A DNA stretch of 64,000 nucleotides from Ascidia mentula (lineage: Eukaryota > Chordata > Ascidiacea > Phlebobranchia > Ascidiidae): assembly GCA_947561715.1 (NCBI GenBank), contig OX387199.1, positions 11,289,001-11,353,000 on the forward strand. The letters run 5' to 3'. Below the pieces are notes generated by a model that saw only the letters and a list, made by a program, of their open reading frames with translations, had not been told where the DNA came from and made no database searches. Below are positions 11,601-24,600 of the stretch, piece after piece. Both the position numbers and the translations under genes were made by a program. Position 1 is the first letter of the stretch. Each line of letters starts with the position of its first letter.

Positions 11601-14600
11601 CGCAATATTGACATTGAAGTAAGTTTAGGACAAGTTTAATAAATACGCATAAGCAGTCTTCTAAGTTTTTGCTTTAGGGCTAAACAAATATTAGCACATA
11701 TTATAAGTCAACGGATGCAAAAATGGTCTGAAAATACAATAAGTGCGGCAGTTTCCGTACCTGAAAGTTCCCCGTTCAACGTCTTGGCCGCTTAGTCTTA
11801 CATGCATTCCTTCAATCAGTAATGAGCCAAACGCCATCGCTTCACCCAACGCCCAATCTATTGTGCGATTTTTTACCATCTCCCCACGTGATTTGATGAC
11901 ACGCCGTAAACCTGGATGGATCTTGATGTCGTTGTGTTGTGAAAATGCCTGGGGAGGGTAGTAAGGATTGGTTAGGCTTGGCAAGAGTCGCGTTGAACTT
12001 TGTTCCAAAAATAAAAGTTTTTCAAATCTTTCCCTTTGATTCTGCTCACTACAGTCACGTTTTGTTTACAATGACTTCCGCGAGACAGAATGTGACGCAT
12101 TAGAAAACGTCGTTTGGTTTCAAAGAATGTTTGTGGTTATAGGGTTGTTGATCATGATGATTTGCATAATGTGTTGGTAACAAATTAAAATTTTAAACGG
12201 TTTGTAAGGGTTCCATGAAAAAATTCCGTGAACTAATAATATTTCTAAAACAAGTCAAAACGATAATAGTTGTTTGTTTTGAATCAACTTGTTGGTTTGA
12301 ATTTATGTTTATAAATATTTATGACGTAAAAGCATTTCAGTCTAAATCATTTTATAAGGTTGGATATTTGATATAAGGTGGTAAAATATCAACTCATCCC
12401 GAAACCTCTCCAATATGAAGGAGTCTTTCCTCAGAAATTCCTGTATCGTCGATCTTTAACTGAACGGTGCCGTAAGGATCCTGAAAGAATCCCTTCCAAG
12501 GAGAATCTAGCCAGAATCTAAAGCTCAGTTGGTTGATGCTTTTTGAAGCCTCCAACGCATCTTCGCAGATCTTATCGTATTCCTTAACCTTTGTCTGCAT
12601 TAAAATGGTCACACTGATCAGACTTGTTTTTTTAATGCATACAAAACCTGCATACTGAAACACCAGTGCTTTATTTTATGAGGTATCAGTGAGTGTTTTG
12701 GTATTTCTACATTTGTAGTGACAGAAAGTTGTTTAAACCGATCCAACAAAATGTGTGCTTAATGTCATGATAGAGATGAGTAGCAAATAAACAGTGACAT
12801 TTATGAACAAACCTCAACATCGTCTTGTTTTACGAGACCTTCAGCCACAAGTTTTTCAGTGTAGATTTTAAACACGTTCGGGTGGTTACGAATCTTCTGA
12901 TACATCAGAGGTTGTGTGAACATCGGTTCGTCCATCTGTATATATACATACAAGTGTTGCGCAATGGCTCGAAATGAAAACACAACAATAACAGAATATT
13001 TCCACATCTTGGGGTGGGAAACTGCGACTATCGTGTTACAGCGATTTCGCAATATTCCATTACAGCTAAAAACCCTACCCTCCTGTATTAAGCACTCGCG
13101 CAGTGTACGAAAGCGCTCGAACAACAACACCGACTCGTATTAAAAGTATGTCCAACAATGTAAAGTGACGTGGGTCAACTTCAGAAAGATTTAACAATCA
13201 ACAGAATAATAGGACGGTATTTCCAGGTGCTCCAAAATGAGTTTTAAAACTCAACAAAATGTATGCCTCTAGGTTTGATACACAGCCTTGCTCGTCACTC
13301 ACCAAACGACCTATTTGTCTAATCTACGGTCGTTTTAAGAGTATTTTAGTGTACCTCGTTGTGTCCGTTTCTTCTGTAGCAAACCAAATCAATGACAACA
13401 TCTTTTTGAAACTTCATTCTCCATTCAGCTGCAACCTAAAAATCACGTTGTGGAGTTTTGCAGATAGTACTCAGCATTAAGCAAATATTATTTATGGGGA
13501 ACATTCCCACTTGGTGGTAAAGGTCACCTCAAAGTCGAACACACAGTTCGGTGCACGGCATTCTACGCCCTGGTGCAATCGTCTGTCAGCAGGCGATTAA
13601 TATAACATAATGCACGGACGGAAGAGCAAACCGTTTCCGAAACCTAAGCTAGTGTTCCACATTTCTACACGCGGTAATAAATAGGCACAATGAATAACAG
13701 ATAACAATGGTTCATACTTTGCAAACGTGCATAACCGCTTCGACATCATCGGCATTAACGTGGAAAATTGGGGCTCGGACCACCATTGCCACGTCAGTAC
13801 AGTAAGGTGACGATCTGCAATTATTATTAAAAAAACACGTTAGGACTTTTGCTTCTTTGTAATAACTTGACACGAACGTTCAAACCTACCTTGAATGCCT
13901 GGGATCAGTTGTGAAACCAATTTGGTTGTTTACCACTATGTGAATCGTTCCATTAGTTGTGTATGCTGGCAAATCACTCAAGTGGAACGTCTCGTATACC
14001 ACTCCCTGGAATATATAGACGTGACATCCCAACTGGGTAAAAGCCATCAGCAAACTCATTTTATTTGAACAACCGTGTTAAAATGTGACGCACAGTAAAC
14101 GATCGTAACATAACAGGAGTAGATGCCTACACCAAACGTACATATCACCTTCACTGTGACTTGCTGACTACGCTACTGTGTTTAATACTGGTGGTTTTAT
14201 GCATTGTGTACATAGGCGCCTAGTCCGGGGGGGCAGGGGGGGCGGCGCCCCCCCTAGGTTTTTCAAAAAAAAACGAGTGGCTATTACGCGCGTCTGTCCG
14301 CACCATGTAACTCGTCGCATTTGTAACGTTCGAAGAAAAAAGACCTAAAAACAATGTGTTTCTTACGCGACGCACACAAAATATGTTGACCTAGTTTCGC
14401 TTGCGTAACTGACATCGGTTGTTGCAACGTCAGTCTCGCAGTACAATATGCCAACAGGTTCTTATTGGTTGTGTCGTAGACCGATCTCGTGTGTTCATCG
14501 TTAACGCCGCCCTTTTGGCTAATACGCCTCATGCATTGAAATTCAAACACAGTTTTTCGATACTTGATGACGTCATAGTAACAAATTATGACGTCATAAT

Positions 14601-17600
14601 ATAGCCGCCCCCCCTGGAAAACTGAAAACTAGGCGCCTATGATTGTGTACATGATTGAAAACTGCAAACATCACAAGATTTGGGACTCATACAATAGATT
14701 TTCAATGTGAGTGGATGTAAACGCCGAAGGTTTATATTCAAATCGTTAGTTTTCTGTTAAACAAACATTTTGACTTACCTGACCGGAAAATGCGGCGTCA
14801 CCGTGCATGAGTATCGACATCACTTTATTCCCGTCATTATCTTCCCGATAAAATTGTTCAGCTTTGGTTTTACCTTGAACAACCGGATCCACAGCTGCAA
14901 GTTAGAACCATTTTGTTAAACCAAAGACAGCACTGAGTTCCTACCACTACGTTTATTATATTTACAATACTGCTACAGAAAGGTAACAGTCAGTAAAAAG
15001 AAGTTTGGTATAAACTTTAAATTTTATCCAAACAAACATCTTTCAGGACTGGTTTACAATGTTGCAAGGCTGGGTTTAATTGCAAGCGGAAATTCTATAC
15101 TGTAGTAAAGTAACGTCACTTGGGCAATTGTCAGTTAATGAAATAATGCTGTGGCTCAGAGGTTGTTAATTACCTTCTAAATGGGAGGGATTGGCAACCA
15201 ACGATAGGTTTATGAGTTTATTGGTCACATGATTGATGCGTTGATGTGACATTCCCAGATGGTATTTGACGTCACCCGAACCTTCGTCACCTAACAAGTA
15301 GCACAGATTAGCAACTTGGTTGCATATTAGGTCAAGCTGATGTAAGTAACCTGCACGAAGATTGCTGTCAAATTGACAGAAAATTTGATCCAAATCCTTT
15401 CTAATGACGTTAGCAAGCACGTTTAACCGTCCTCTAGTAAATCACAAAGGGTGCATTGATAGTAAGGTCAAGAAAAAGTCTTAGCACCCAATCTTACCTG
15501 TGGGGCATTCCAAGTACAAAGCTGTCAACACCCTGATTTGAGGCAGAATCAATAATTGTTTTCAAACCAGGAATTAGAATTTCACATCCTTCCAGTCCAA
15601 ACCGTTTTTCACTTGTCCACTTCTTAGCCAAAAATTCCTCAAACCTTTTACAGAAAACAAAACGATTTCCAGGGTGTGGTTAAATTAAGTGATACGAGGC
15701 AACAATAATATATCATACTTGGTTGATCTTAAAACACGCTGCCATGCTAGGAGTTTTTCTGCATCTTTCAGCTGTGTTACACCTGGGACTTCAAACTGTT
15801 GTCTAATCCAGTTGCACTGCTCATAGTTATTAATGAACATGTACTCAACACCAATGTTTTGGCAGTAAGTGTTCTGCAAAATAATGATTGAAATAACTCT
15901 TCTAAACTTCAAGGAAAATAATGCTCTATGTACCTCCAATCTTTTGACAATTTCTTTTAGGGGTAAAGCATTTTCTGCTCCTCCGATCATGGTGGTCTTA
16001 GGCAGTTGATATATTTTGTCCATTTCTGCTTCACCTAGAAAGATAAATAATGTTATAAACTATGTGGCAGTGATGCATACACAATATTGTGCATATGTTT
16101 TAAATCACTTATTATGATAATAGTCAGGGGCCGCAAGTTTGTATGTCTAAACACCACTAACACTGCATCATGCAAATCAATTGCAAAGCATGTACAGGTG
16201 TGTAATTAAAAACTCTAGCGAAAATGTCAGACACTGATAATGTAGCAAGGGATAATATGAAAAATTAAAAAAACAGCACACATAATGCAAAACAAAACAC
16301 CACATTAAATGCAAATACGCCACTGTTAAAAAACCTACATGTTTAGAAGCAATATAGCAAATGGTTCGTGCAACAAATACTTTCGGTTTACGTTTTACAA
16401 TATCATTTATACAAACTTTTGAAACATTTAAAAAGAAAATTAGGCTTAACAGTAAATGATCAAACTACTACACTTGTTTCTGAAACAACAGGATTAGTCA
16501 CCACTGTCATCATGAAGTTACTTGTTTTTGCACAATATGCCTTGTAATTTGTTTTCTGTATGATTGAATTGCACAATAAACGAGTAAGTCAAAAGCACCA
16601 CACTGCAATTAAACTAATACATAGTTCAGTATTTAATAATAAATTTACTGCAAAACATTGTCAGCTCCACAGCATGCACACACACTTAATAGACTTTCTA
16701 TTTGACTGCTACCAAATGGGTTTTCTCTTCCAAGAACAAGCATGCTTCTTGATAACTTGTCATTGTTTTGAAAATGTTTCATTTCACTTCTGCCAGTTTG
16801 TGATATTCCAAGTGGGTCCAAGTTGCTCAGTAAATGGCCGCGTATCTGCATGATTTCAAAATGCTCTTTGAGCGAAAAGTTTAGGTAGGGTGGCTGAATA
16901 TAACTTCCAGATATCTAAACTGTGCCTGAAACAGGGGAGTTTTCAAACAAATAAAACAAACAACCCATGATGCATCAACATGTACATGACACAATGCTGA
17001 AAACATGACAAATAAAAAAGTGAAATCATACAATGAGGACCTGTTGGTTTGGACATGCTGTTTGTGTCACAGGAATGTCAGTGGTGCTCAAACATACCAA
17101 TTTGCCAATCTTGTTGGTAATTTAAAGCAAGTTTGCACCAGAAGAAATTACATTACACAGTGTTATTTTTTTAGTGGCTTTGGTATTTTGCATAAACCAT
17201 TGCTCTGGTTTTCCAAAGAATTGCCTCCGGTGCAAATTGATCTCTTACATATGAAACCATTTCTATTCCTACCCAAACTATAACTGTTTAGAGACAACTC
17301 TGGTGGGATGGTTGAATCCAAATCTGCATCTAGAATACCAAGGGGGTCCAACTGAGCTATACTATGCCCACGAATCTGTGCACAATGACATGTAAAATGT
17401 AACAAGCAGCAAAGTGACTTTGTCATCACATTGTATGAGTACACATATTGTATAGATTATTTTGATGCCTCTGGAATGTAGATTACCTACATACAAGGTA
17501 AAATGACCATAATATCATCAAATACTTGATTGCAAACACTTAATCAGCGAATTAACGCGTTTCCAATGAGACCACATGTATACCTAAATGAGCAAACTAA

Positions 17601-19372
17601 ACCATGTGAAACAAGGGTACACAATTGTTCAAACTAACATACTACATACTGCATACATATATTCACATATATGTATATATATATGCGTTTAACCATGCGT
17701 CAAGTACAAGGTGCCGCAAACTCGTTTTTAGCATATACGTATGGAGGCGTAATGAACGCGACGAGTAGATAAAATGATGACATTCGTTGAACTTCCAATT
17801 CGTTATTTAATGTTGCGCGTATCAAAAACCTCGTTAAAAATCGCATGTCCATTTGATATGCGACGAAGTCTGCGGAATGTTACGTAAACAACTTTCAATG
17901 GTTGTATAGTTGGGCAGCTGTCCAAAATTATTTTGCGATCCGCTTAACGTAATTTTGTGTGACTAACAGAAAGTTCACAAATACTACCTAAACTATAGAA
18001 AAATACAGAATCATTTGTCACGTAACAATGTTGCGTGACGTTACTGGCTTTGGGGCACAAAAAAGTATTCCAAAAACCTGGCGCCCGTGTCTGTCATGAT
18101 GGAATTCCTTGTCCAAAAGGACAAGGTTTAACCAGAAATATACCTGATATCCTCTGATAAGGGCTTGTACAGAAAGATGTTCATCTACAACATCCCTGAT
18201 TTTTTCAACATCCACAGGGGTTGAAGATAAGGGTGGTGCAAATGACGTCGAGCCACCAAGAGTAGGTGGGGTTTGGTATGCTTGGCCAGGAGGAACATCC
18301 GCATTTACACTTCGAAAATAAGAATTCCAAGACTGCAAATTAAAAAAAATAATTTTACAGACTTCAACCGCTCCGGTAAACCTTTAACAGAAACACCAAG
18401 ACGTTAATTAAAAACTCTTTGAAAGAGCAAGCATTGTGGCAAAGAAACACTGATAATAAATGATAAAGAAGTGGGTTGACTAAATGTTTTTAAACGCCTT
18501 CTACAAGCACGGAACTATTCTATTTTCGGTGGGAAATTCTCTCACACACATCAGCAATTCGTGATATCAACGCTTACATTACTGAGCCTTCTACAGCAAT
18601 CACGACCACTGCGTGCAAGTTTACAATTATTTTTGGTCGGCACGTTCACGTGATAATAACAAGCGCGGGTTATTTTACCATGCGAGACAATCCAAAGGGA
18701 AAAATATCAGCCGCGACGATACCTCCCGCGGCATATATTGTATGTCGCAAGTGCAGCGTTGGATTGCACCGATCAACAGACGCGCCCTGATTGGCTCACG
18801 CAGACGGGCGTGATAAGGTGTGGCAGACAATTTGTTTTACCCAAGTAACCCAGCAAGTCATTGCTTGCTTGACAAGTTTGTGGTCAGATTCTTTCTGTCA
18901 AATTTTGTCAAAAAGAGAATTCTTTATTCGGTTTAAACAATTCAACATGATGAAATAAAATTTAGTGTGACATACACAGATGTTTTGTGTCAGTCATACC
19001 AGTAAATAAGATGAAACATGGGTATGGTTTGTATCGAATGAACACAGACATGTTTATTATCAAACTTAAATCAATGCTAACCAAAAATAAAAAAATACTA
19101 CTTACTGGGTGAACACTTGTTGGATCTTTTAACCAACTTTCATACATATCCTCAACATATACGGCATTACTGCCATTGATAAATGGTTCAGCTTTGGCTG
19201 CAGCAGCAGCAGCTCGGTTGTGAGTAGATTTGGATGTGCTTGAATACTGCCTGTTACCTATAACGCCTTGAGACTTTTTGTGACAATTACCATTTCTCAA
19301 CAAAAGTTGATGAGTTTTGGTTGATGATACAGCTTTCTGCAGAAGCAGAAAGGGCCTTCTTGACCTTAGCAT
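8679..19372 (-). CDS. OGDH: 2-oxoglutarate dehydrogenase E1, mitochondrial
   Basis: Thiamine-diphosphate E1 subunit of the TCA-cycle 2-oxoglutarate dehydrogenase complex. Exons, 5' to 3' on the minus strand: 19106-19372, 18144-18332, then 3A 17273-17375 or 3B 16713-16845, 15934-16034, 15719-15873, 15498-15644, 15351-15433, 15174-15290, 14779-14894, 13890-14005, 13718-13814, 13355-13435, 12813-12935, 12406-12594, 11761-11948, 11259-11386, 10719-10897, 10316-10516, 9542-9778, 8869-9023, 8679-8781. All phases agree. The result is 1024 aa with 3A (human 1023) or 1034 with 3B. The first 70 residues are rich in R/K/S and lack acids, a mitochondrial presequence. ThDP/metal motif: HGDAAF (Asp420) and [10 protein letters not shown]. 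Also seen: [53 protein letters not shown] and the C-terminal PFPFDLI and KYPNA blocks. The last two exons were easily missed because the plus strand is also open there. Confidence 0.96.
14211..14641. mobile_element. hAT-type MITE, 431 bp, in an OGDH intron
   Basis: Perfect 13-bp terminal inverted repeats CATAGGCGCCTAG / CTAGGCGCCTATG are flanked by a perfect 8-bp duplication ATTGTGTA (14203-14210 and 14642-14649). The subterminal parts are also inverted: G runs at the left end face C runs at the right end. There is no transposase frame. It lies between OGDH exons 9 and 10. Confidence 0.9.
15291..15350 (-). other. OGDH: 60-bp in-frame, stop-free intron in OGDH
   Basis: This minus-strand stretch starts GTTACT and ends TGTTAG. 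Removing it restores the family sequence [20 protein letters not shown]. It is 60 bp long and has no stop in the coding frame, so retention would insert 20 residues (GYLHQLD to CYLL) without a frameshift. I call it an intron because known E1 proteins have no insert here. Confidence 0.75.
16713..16845 (-). other. OGDH: OGDH alternative exon 3B (no DADLD motif)
   Basis: 133 bp, also phase 0 in and phase 1 out, so it can replace exon 3A exactly. It begins [18 protein letters not shown] and then diverges completely, with no acidic DADLD and 10 more residues than 3A. The acceptor is CATGCAG and the donor GTAGCAG. Using both 3A and 3B would shift the frame (236 bp), so the two must be mutually exclusive. 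Confidence 0.82.
17273..17375 (-). other. OGDH: OGDH alternative exon 3A (with DADLD motif)
   Basis: 103 bp, enters in phase 0 and leaves in phase 1. It encodes [20 protein letters not shown] and 15 further residues, and closely matches the canonical vertebrate sequence at this place. DADLD falls at residues 168-172. Vertebrate work (from memory) ties this motif to calcium activation of the complex. The acceptor is TGTGCACAG and the donor GTAGGA. Confidence 0.88.
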
Positions 19373-21613
19373 AACTCAAATTAGGCCAGTTCAAGTTATG
19401 CTTAAACCTAGTTTTTACAAATTCTGTAAATAAAACAAACATTTGTTACATATTGAAAAACATCATAAAAATCATTTAAAAATATGTATACTAGTTACGT
19501 GGTGTGTAATAGTCGCTTCTTTGAAGACGGTTCTTGACCTATAGCATTACAAAACCAAGACTACAAAAAACAAATTGCCATTATTTGCATTGATTAGACA
19601 TATCCTATTTTGACGTCAATGTTTTGTGTCCAAAATTGTACACTTTGGTAAAAACACTTCATTCTAAATACTGATTCTTCATTTCTTGTGTTGTTGTAAA
19701 CATATCAACAAGAAAAAACATGTAGGCATTTTGTCAGCAAACTCCTTACTGGCAATGTGGCAAATATAGCAGGCCCCTAGACATCTATTATATTCTAATT
19801 ATCAATTTACTATAAAGACTTGAACATAGAATCTTTCGAAGAGCTCCAACAACACTAGCAGTAAACACCTTACCACATATAAGGCGCGCGCGCACTGAAC
19901 TTTATTCCGCTGATCATCCATCCATAGGGCCTGAAAAACGACACCGGTGACCTTTTCATCAGCAATCGTCGTTACGGTGTATTTGTTTCATCTAACGTCA
20001 CGCAAGACTACACACGGTTATGTTCTTGCTCTTCCACATAGAAGAAATATAACAAGCCTAATAAAAGTGTTAAAAGACATCGTAGCTTGTCAAACTGTTA
20101 TGAACTTTGGGTGTTTGTTGGTATAGTTTGAATCCAATTTGATTAAGACAGTTTAAAGTTAAAAGTAAAGTTTTTAAACGATTTAGCTGTTCCAACATTG
20201 TGTTGTGGTATTCTAGAATAGCTAACAGAAAAACAGCGCAACGCCATGGATTTTAAATCAACGTCTGCCACGCAATCACAAAATTCAAATTTACACCGCA
20301 TTTTACAATTATATCGCTTTGAAGTGCGTTTCTGGTTCCAGTGCTGATCCATAACTACAAAACTGCAATACGGGTTACTGCTTTTATCCCATATCTTATA
20401 ATGTCAGGCCAGTCTTTACCTGCGCAGCGTCTGTTGCGAACGGATCCAACGATCATCCTAAAACAACGAAAAAGTGTATTTTTTATGACGGTTATGAATA
20501 ATGTTCTGTCAGTAGGCGTACATTCCGGTGGATAATTAGACAAGTTTGGTATGGTTGGAAAGGGTTTTTAATGTAGTTTCCAACGGTGTATGAATAGTCG
20601 TGGCCAAGGTTTGACAAAAAGTAGTTATGACCGATTTATGACAAAGTAAATTAATATTCGTTACATAAATTGTTTTTTTTTATTTTTTTTAAACCACATG
20701 CCATTCTATGCAACTTGTACAAAAATCGTCGAAATCCATTTAAGAAAACGGTTATGATCGTTTAAAGTTGTGTCGACTGGCGTCTCGTTGGTGATAAAAC
20801 ACTTTTACAAAAGCTTTATCTCTCTATTACGCGTGAGCAGGATTGAATTGAAGCAAGGCGCGCGAGGAGGTGGGCACTGATGATGAACACAGTTTAGCGT
20901 TTGAAACGTCTTTTTCGGCATGATTAGCTGATTAGATTTTCTATTCCCACTAGTTATCTCCTAGATTTTGCACCTTAACAAAAAAAACGTCTGTTGAAAC
21001 TTACTCTCCGAGATATCCCAATTTCGGACATTTAAGATCAGTTAAAAGAACGACTTTAATGGGCATTGCAGAGTGCGAAAAGGAACGAAACACCTTCTGT
21101 TTTGGGGACAATGCTTTACTACTAATAACAAAATAAAATTTAGGAATGTGGTGTATTATTTTCCCATGTAATTCATCCTGCATAATACTATGTTGTTGCA
21201 GTGAACATAAAACGCTAAACTTTTGTGACAAAATCTGTGTACAATTCAAATTGATCGAAGTGTGACGATAAATTTAGAAATAAATACAATCATCAAACTC
21301 ATTTTTAGTCAGGGTAAAAACAGCAATATGATACGGATTGTTTTTGTTCACAAAAAAAAACAGTAATAAATCAAAATCCCATAATTGCAATACAACAAAC
21401 CTAATGCAATATGTAAATACACAAGCTTATGCATATGTAGAATTTCTGCATACGTAAATATTTAAAGCCTGAATATAAAGGAACCATAAAAGTATACAAC
21501 ATACTGGGAATGTACTATTGTACTTAAAAGACTGTTTGACAGCCATATCAAATAAATTGGTTTAAAACCTCTGGTGCAAATTTGTAATAGGTTCAAACAC
21601 AGATAAAATCACT
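19373..21613. other. Spacer between the OGDH start and the transglutaminase end
   Basis: No gene is seen. The OGDH promoter must lie in the first several hundred bases. A GCGCGCGCGC run occurs near 19885 and the region to about 20000 is richer in CpG. A hammerhead-like core at 20877-20910 suggests a retroelement remnant. The rest is AT-rich with nothing I can name. Confidence 0.5.
20877..20910 (+). ncRNA. Hammerhead-ribozyme-like core, weak copy
   Basis: The order CTGATGA, a poor stem II, GAAAC, GTC matches the hammerhead core. Stem II pairs GAAC with GTTT but has an internal mismatch, and the stem I flanks are barely complementary. It is probably a decayed copy of the family seen at 52029-52062. 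Confidence 0.35.
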
Positions 21614-24600
21614 TTACAAAACATTAATCTCAGCTGTTCCTTGTAAACCTTGCATTTGCTTGGAAGAGAAACCGACAATTAATTTTCTGACACCCAGCTT
21701 GCGTGGTTTTATGTTGACATCAACTGAGCACAAGCCATGTGCTTTTATCTATGAGGTAAAACACATTGTTGGATAGAATTTCAAAAAAAACTAATAGAGC
21801 TCATTTTTGTAACAACAGATATGAATTTATGAAATTCAAATTTAAATGTAGGCAAGTAACCATTGGGGAATAAATCACTATTTCAAGTGAAATTGTTTCC
21901 AAGTTTTATTAACAAAAACATTTTGGCAATGAAACTAAAGTTACCTTGTCAACCTTCTTTAGTATAGCCTCCTTTATACCACCACCCTCAAACCTAAAAC
22001 GACCCCCTTCTAATGGCACAAAGAGTGGATTAGTGAAAGACACTTTAACTTTCACTTGTCTGCCAAGTTTCGCTGATGATGGGACCTGAAACAAACATTC
22101 TAACTACTAATCCAAACCAAAAATATACAGGATTACCTCAAGTTTTAAACTTGGTCGAACAAAATCAACAACATCCTGATAGGCAAAAGTCTGGGTATCA
22201 GGTACTCCCCCCATGAAGAAAAACTTGACACTGTTTTTGTCCTTTAAAGTGGGTAAGTATTCTTTCACTGAAATTGACAATGTATATTCCTGTGTTTTTG
22301 AGCCAGCCACACTTCCCTTGAAGCGCTTTTCCATAATTTGTTCCACAATTGAGCCTGAAAATGAAATAAGAGATATTTTAGTTGTGCATTTTGACACATG
22401 AAGTCTGACACATTGAGACACATTTGTCTTACCATTGTACTGCATTGTTTTGGCCACAACATTTAAAAAAATGCTTTGAGCAGTTTTTGTCTGGTTTTGA
22501 AGCTAAAAAAATATTGCTTGTTACATTTCACAACAAAATCCCCCAGGAGTTGCAGAAATACCTTAACAGTAAATATAATATCTTTTCCAAAGTCCACAGA
22601 GTCAGGGGCACCAGATATAAACTTGATGACTTGTTTTGTTTCTTTTTTTGTGGTGTAAACAAATTTGCCATACTTTCTAGCAATTTCGAAAGAGAGTTCT
22701 TCTTCTTTTGAACCTGTTGATATTATTAAATGAAATGTTGTCATCAACTATTTGATATATTCTATTCTGCCATAGTTGGAGCTTAAAAAACTAATTTCCC
22801 GCAAAAAAAAGCTTTTACATCCGGAATCTTTTTAATATTTAGAACTCTATGCCTTAAATTGCCTGCCTTCTTTATATTTGTATTGGTCTGTTACATCCTC
22901 CCTTTTCCAAGATCCAATTGCTTTGGTGCTCATTTTTTGACCAATGCTTGATGTATCCACACCAATCTCTATCCAACCTAGAAACAAATATTATTAAGAG
23001 AAAACCTGGGTTAATTTGGATTAAATTTGCCAGTAGCAATTAACACAAATGCCAAATTTTAATGCCAAAAACTTTTTTGTTTTTTGGGAACAAACATGTA
23101 ACAGGAACATGGTTTGGTGTACGGTGGCAAGTTTGCAGCAGTAAATCGACCCAAATTTACATTATGAGATGAAAAATGAGCCTTTATCTTGAATTGATGA
23201 AGACCTGGATTACTTGATTCTGAACTGAGGTTTACTTTACATAGAGAATTGCAAGGAGAGTAAAATAAATGTAAAAAATACTTATTACCATCTCCAATTT
23301 CAGTTTTCTGCCAGTGTCGCTCCACACCATTAACCTCAGAATAGATAAAAACACCATCATATTCATATTGAAGTTGACCCTGCAAAAATGTACAATAGCC
23401 TACTTTCAATTCATCCAATGGGTTCAAAACCAGCAATGACATTGTAAATGATAAAAATATTCTTTGATGTATAAAAGCAAACAAAATTATGCAGTTACTT
23501 CAAAACAAACTGGACATTAAATTGGCACCAGTATTTAAAAGAATTTCTTGACTGTTTCTTTTAAGCAACAGGTTGCAACATGCAGGAATAAATGGAGCTC
23601 ACCTCCTTAATAGCATGTATGGACATCGGCCCACACTGGAACTTTTGATCGCTTACTTCCTGGGGTGTAGCATCCAGTGCTTGCCAACCACCAAACCCCT
23701 CTGGCAGGTCATCACGTGCCATCCATACATCATTCCAAACATGGAAGTTCCTTAAGAAATTGTCAAACTAGTTCATAGTAGGCTAGTTTTGTGGCAAATG
23801 GCAACATTGCAAAAAGGTATGAGACAAGGGGCAAGGAAATCCATGTTTTTCTTGGTATTTTTTAATCAAATTTTTTTTTTTTTTAAATATTTCAAGCCAT
23901 TTCTTTCCAAACTAAAAATTTTTGGTCAAGAACTGCAATTTCACAAGCTACCTTTAATGTGATGATTACTATGTCATGGACACACCAATATTAAAGGGTG
24001 AAATTTTTCAACAATTTGGTTAGAACTTTATTAATCTAACAAAAATAATTTCATTTGATTTTACCAAATGGAGTCTTCCTTGCTTAAACTCTTTCCATTT
24101 TCATCATATCTGTAATCAATTGCTAAATTGCTTTCAGTGTCGTGGGCAGATTTAAAGTTTGTTACACATCTGTTCGGGATTCCCATGCAACGAAGAACTT
24201 GAAAAAAAAAATATGATACAAACATGTGTGAGAGTGTATTTGTCCCATGATATACCAACCTGTAGCCAAAACACCAGCAAATACCCAACACTGACCATAT
24301 TTCACAGAATCATTAGTTTCTATGAACTCTTTCAAAATTTCCACACTTCCAATCCAGTCAGAAGGATCAGTGCCATCATCATATTTTCCACTCCAGTTAC
24401 CAACCAACACACCACGATCATCCTATTGTGTTTTCTCAAAGTGTTTTATTATTTCATTGAATCCCATACCAAAATTAACAGAAAATACAGAAAACTAAAA
24501 AACATAATGAGTTTATTCGACACTGCTGGTATGTAGTTGCACTTACATTGCTGTTTACAAGAGCTGCCATGTGTCTAGAGAGTAAAACAGGATCACTGCG

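Noticed and set aside
17641-17690. TA/TG-rich run in an OGDH intron as a microsatellite of interest
   Set aside because: Short and imperfect; ordinary AT-rich intron sequence.
18590-18830. GC-rich block with TCACGTGA in OGDH intron 1 as a second promoter
   Set aside because: One E-box and composition alone are not enough, and no in-frame ATG exon is attached.
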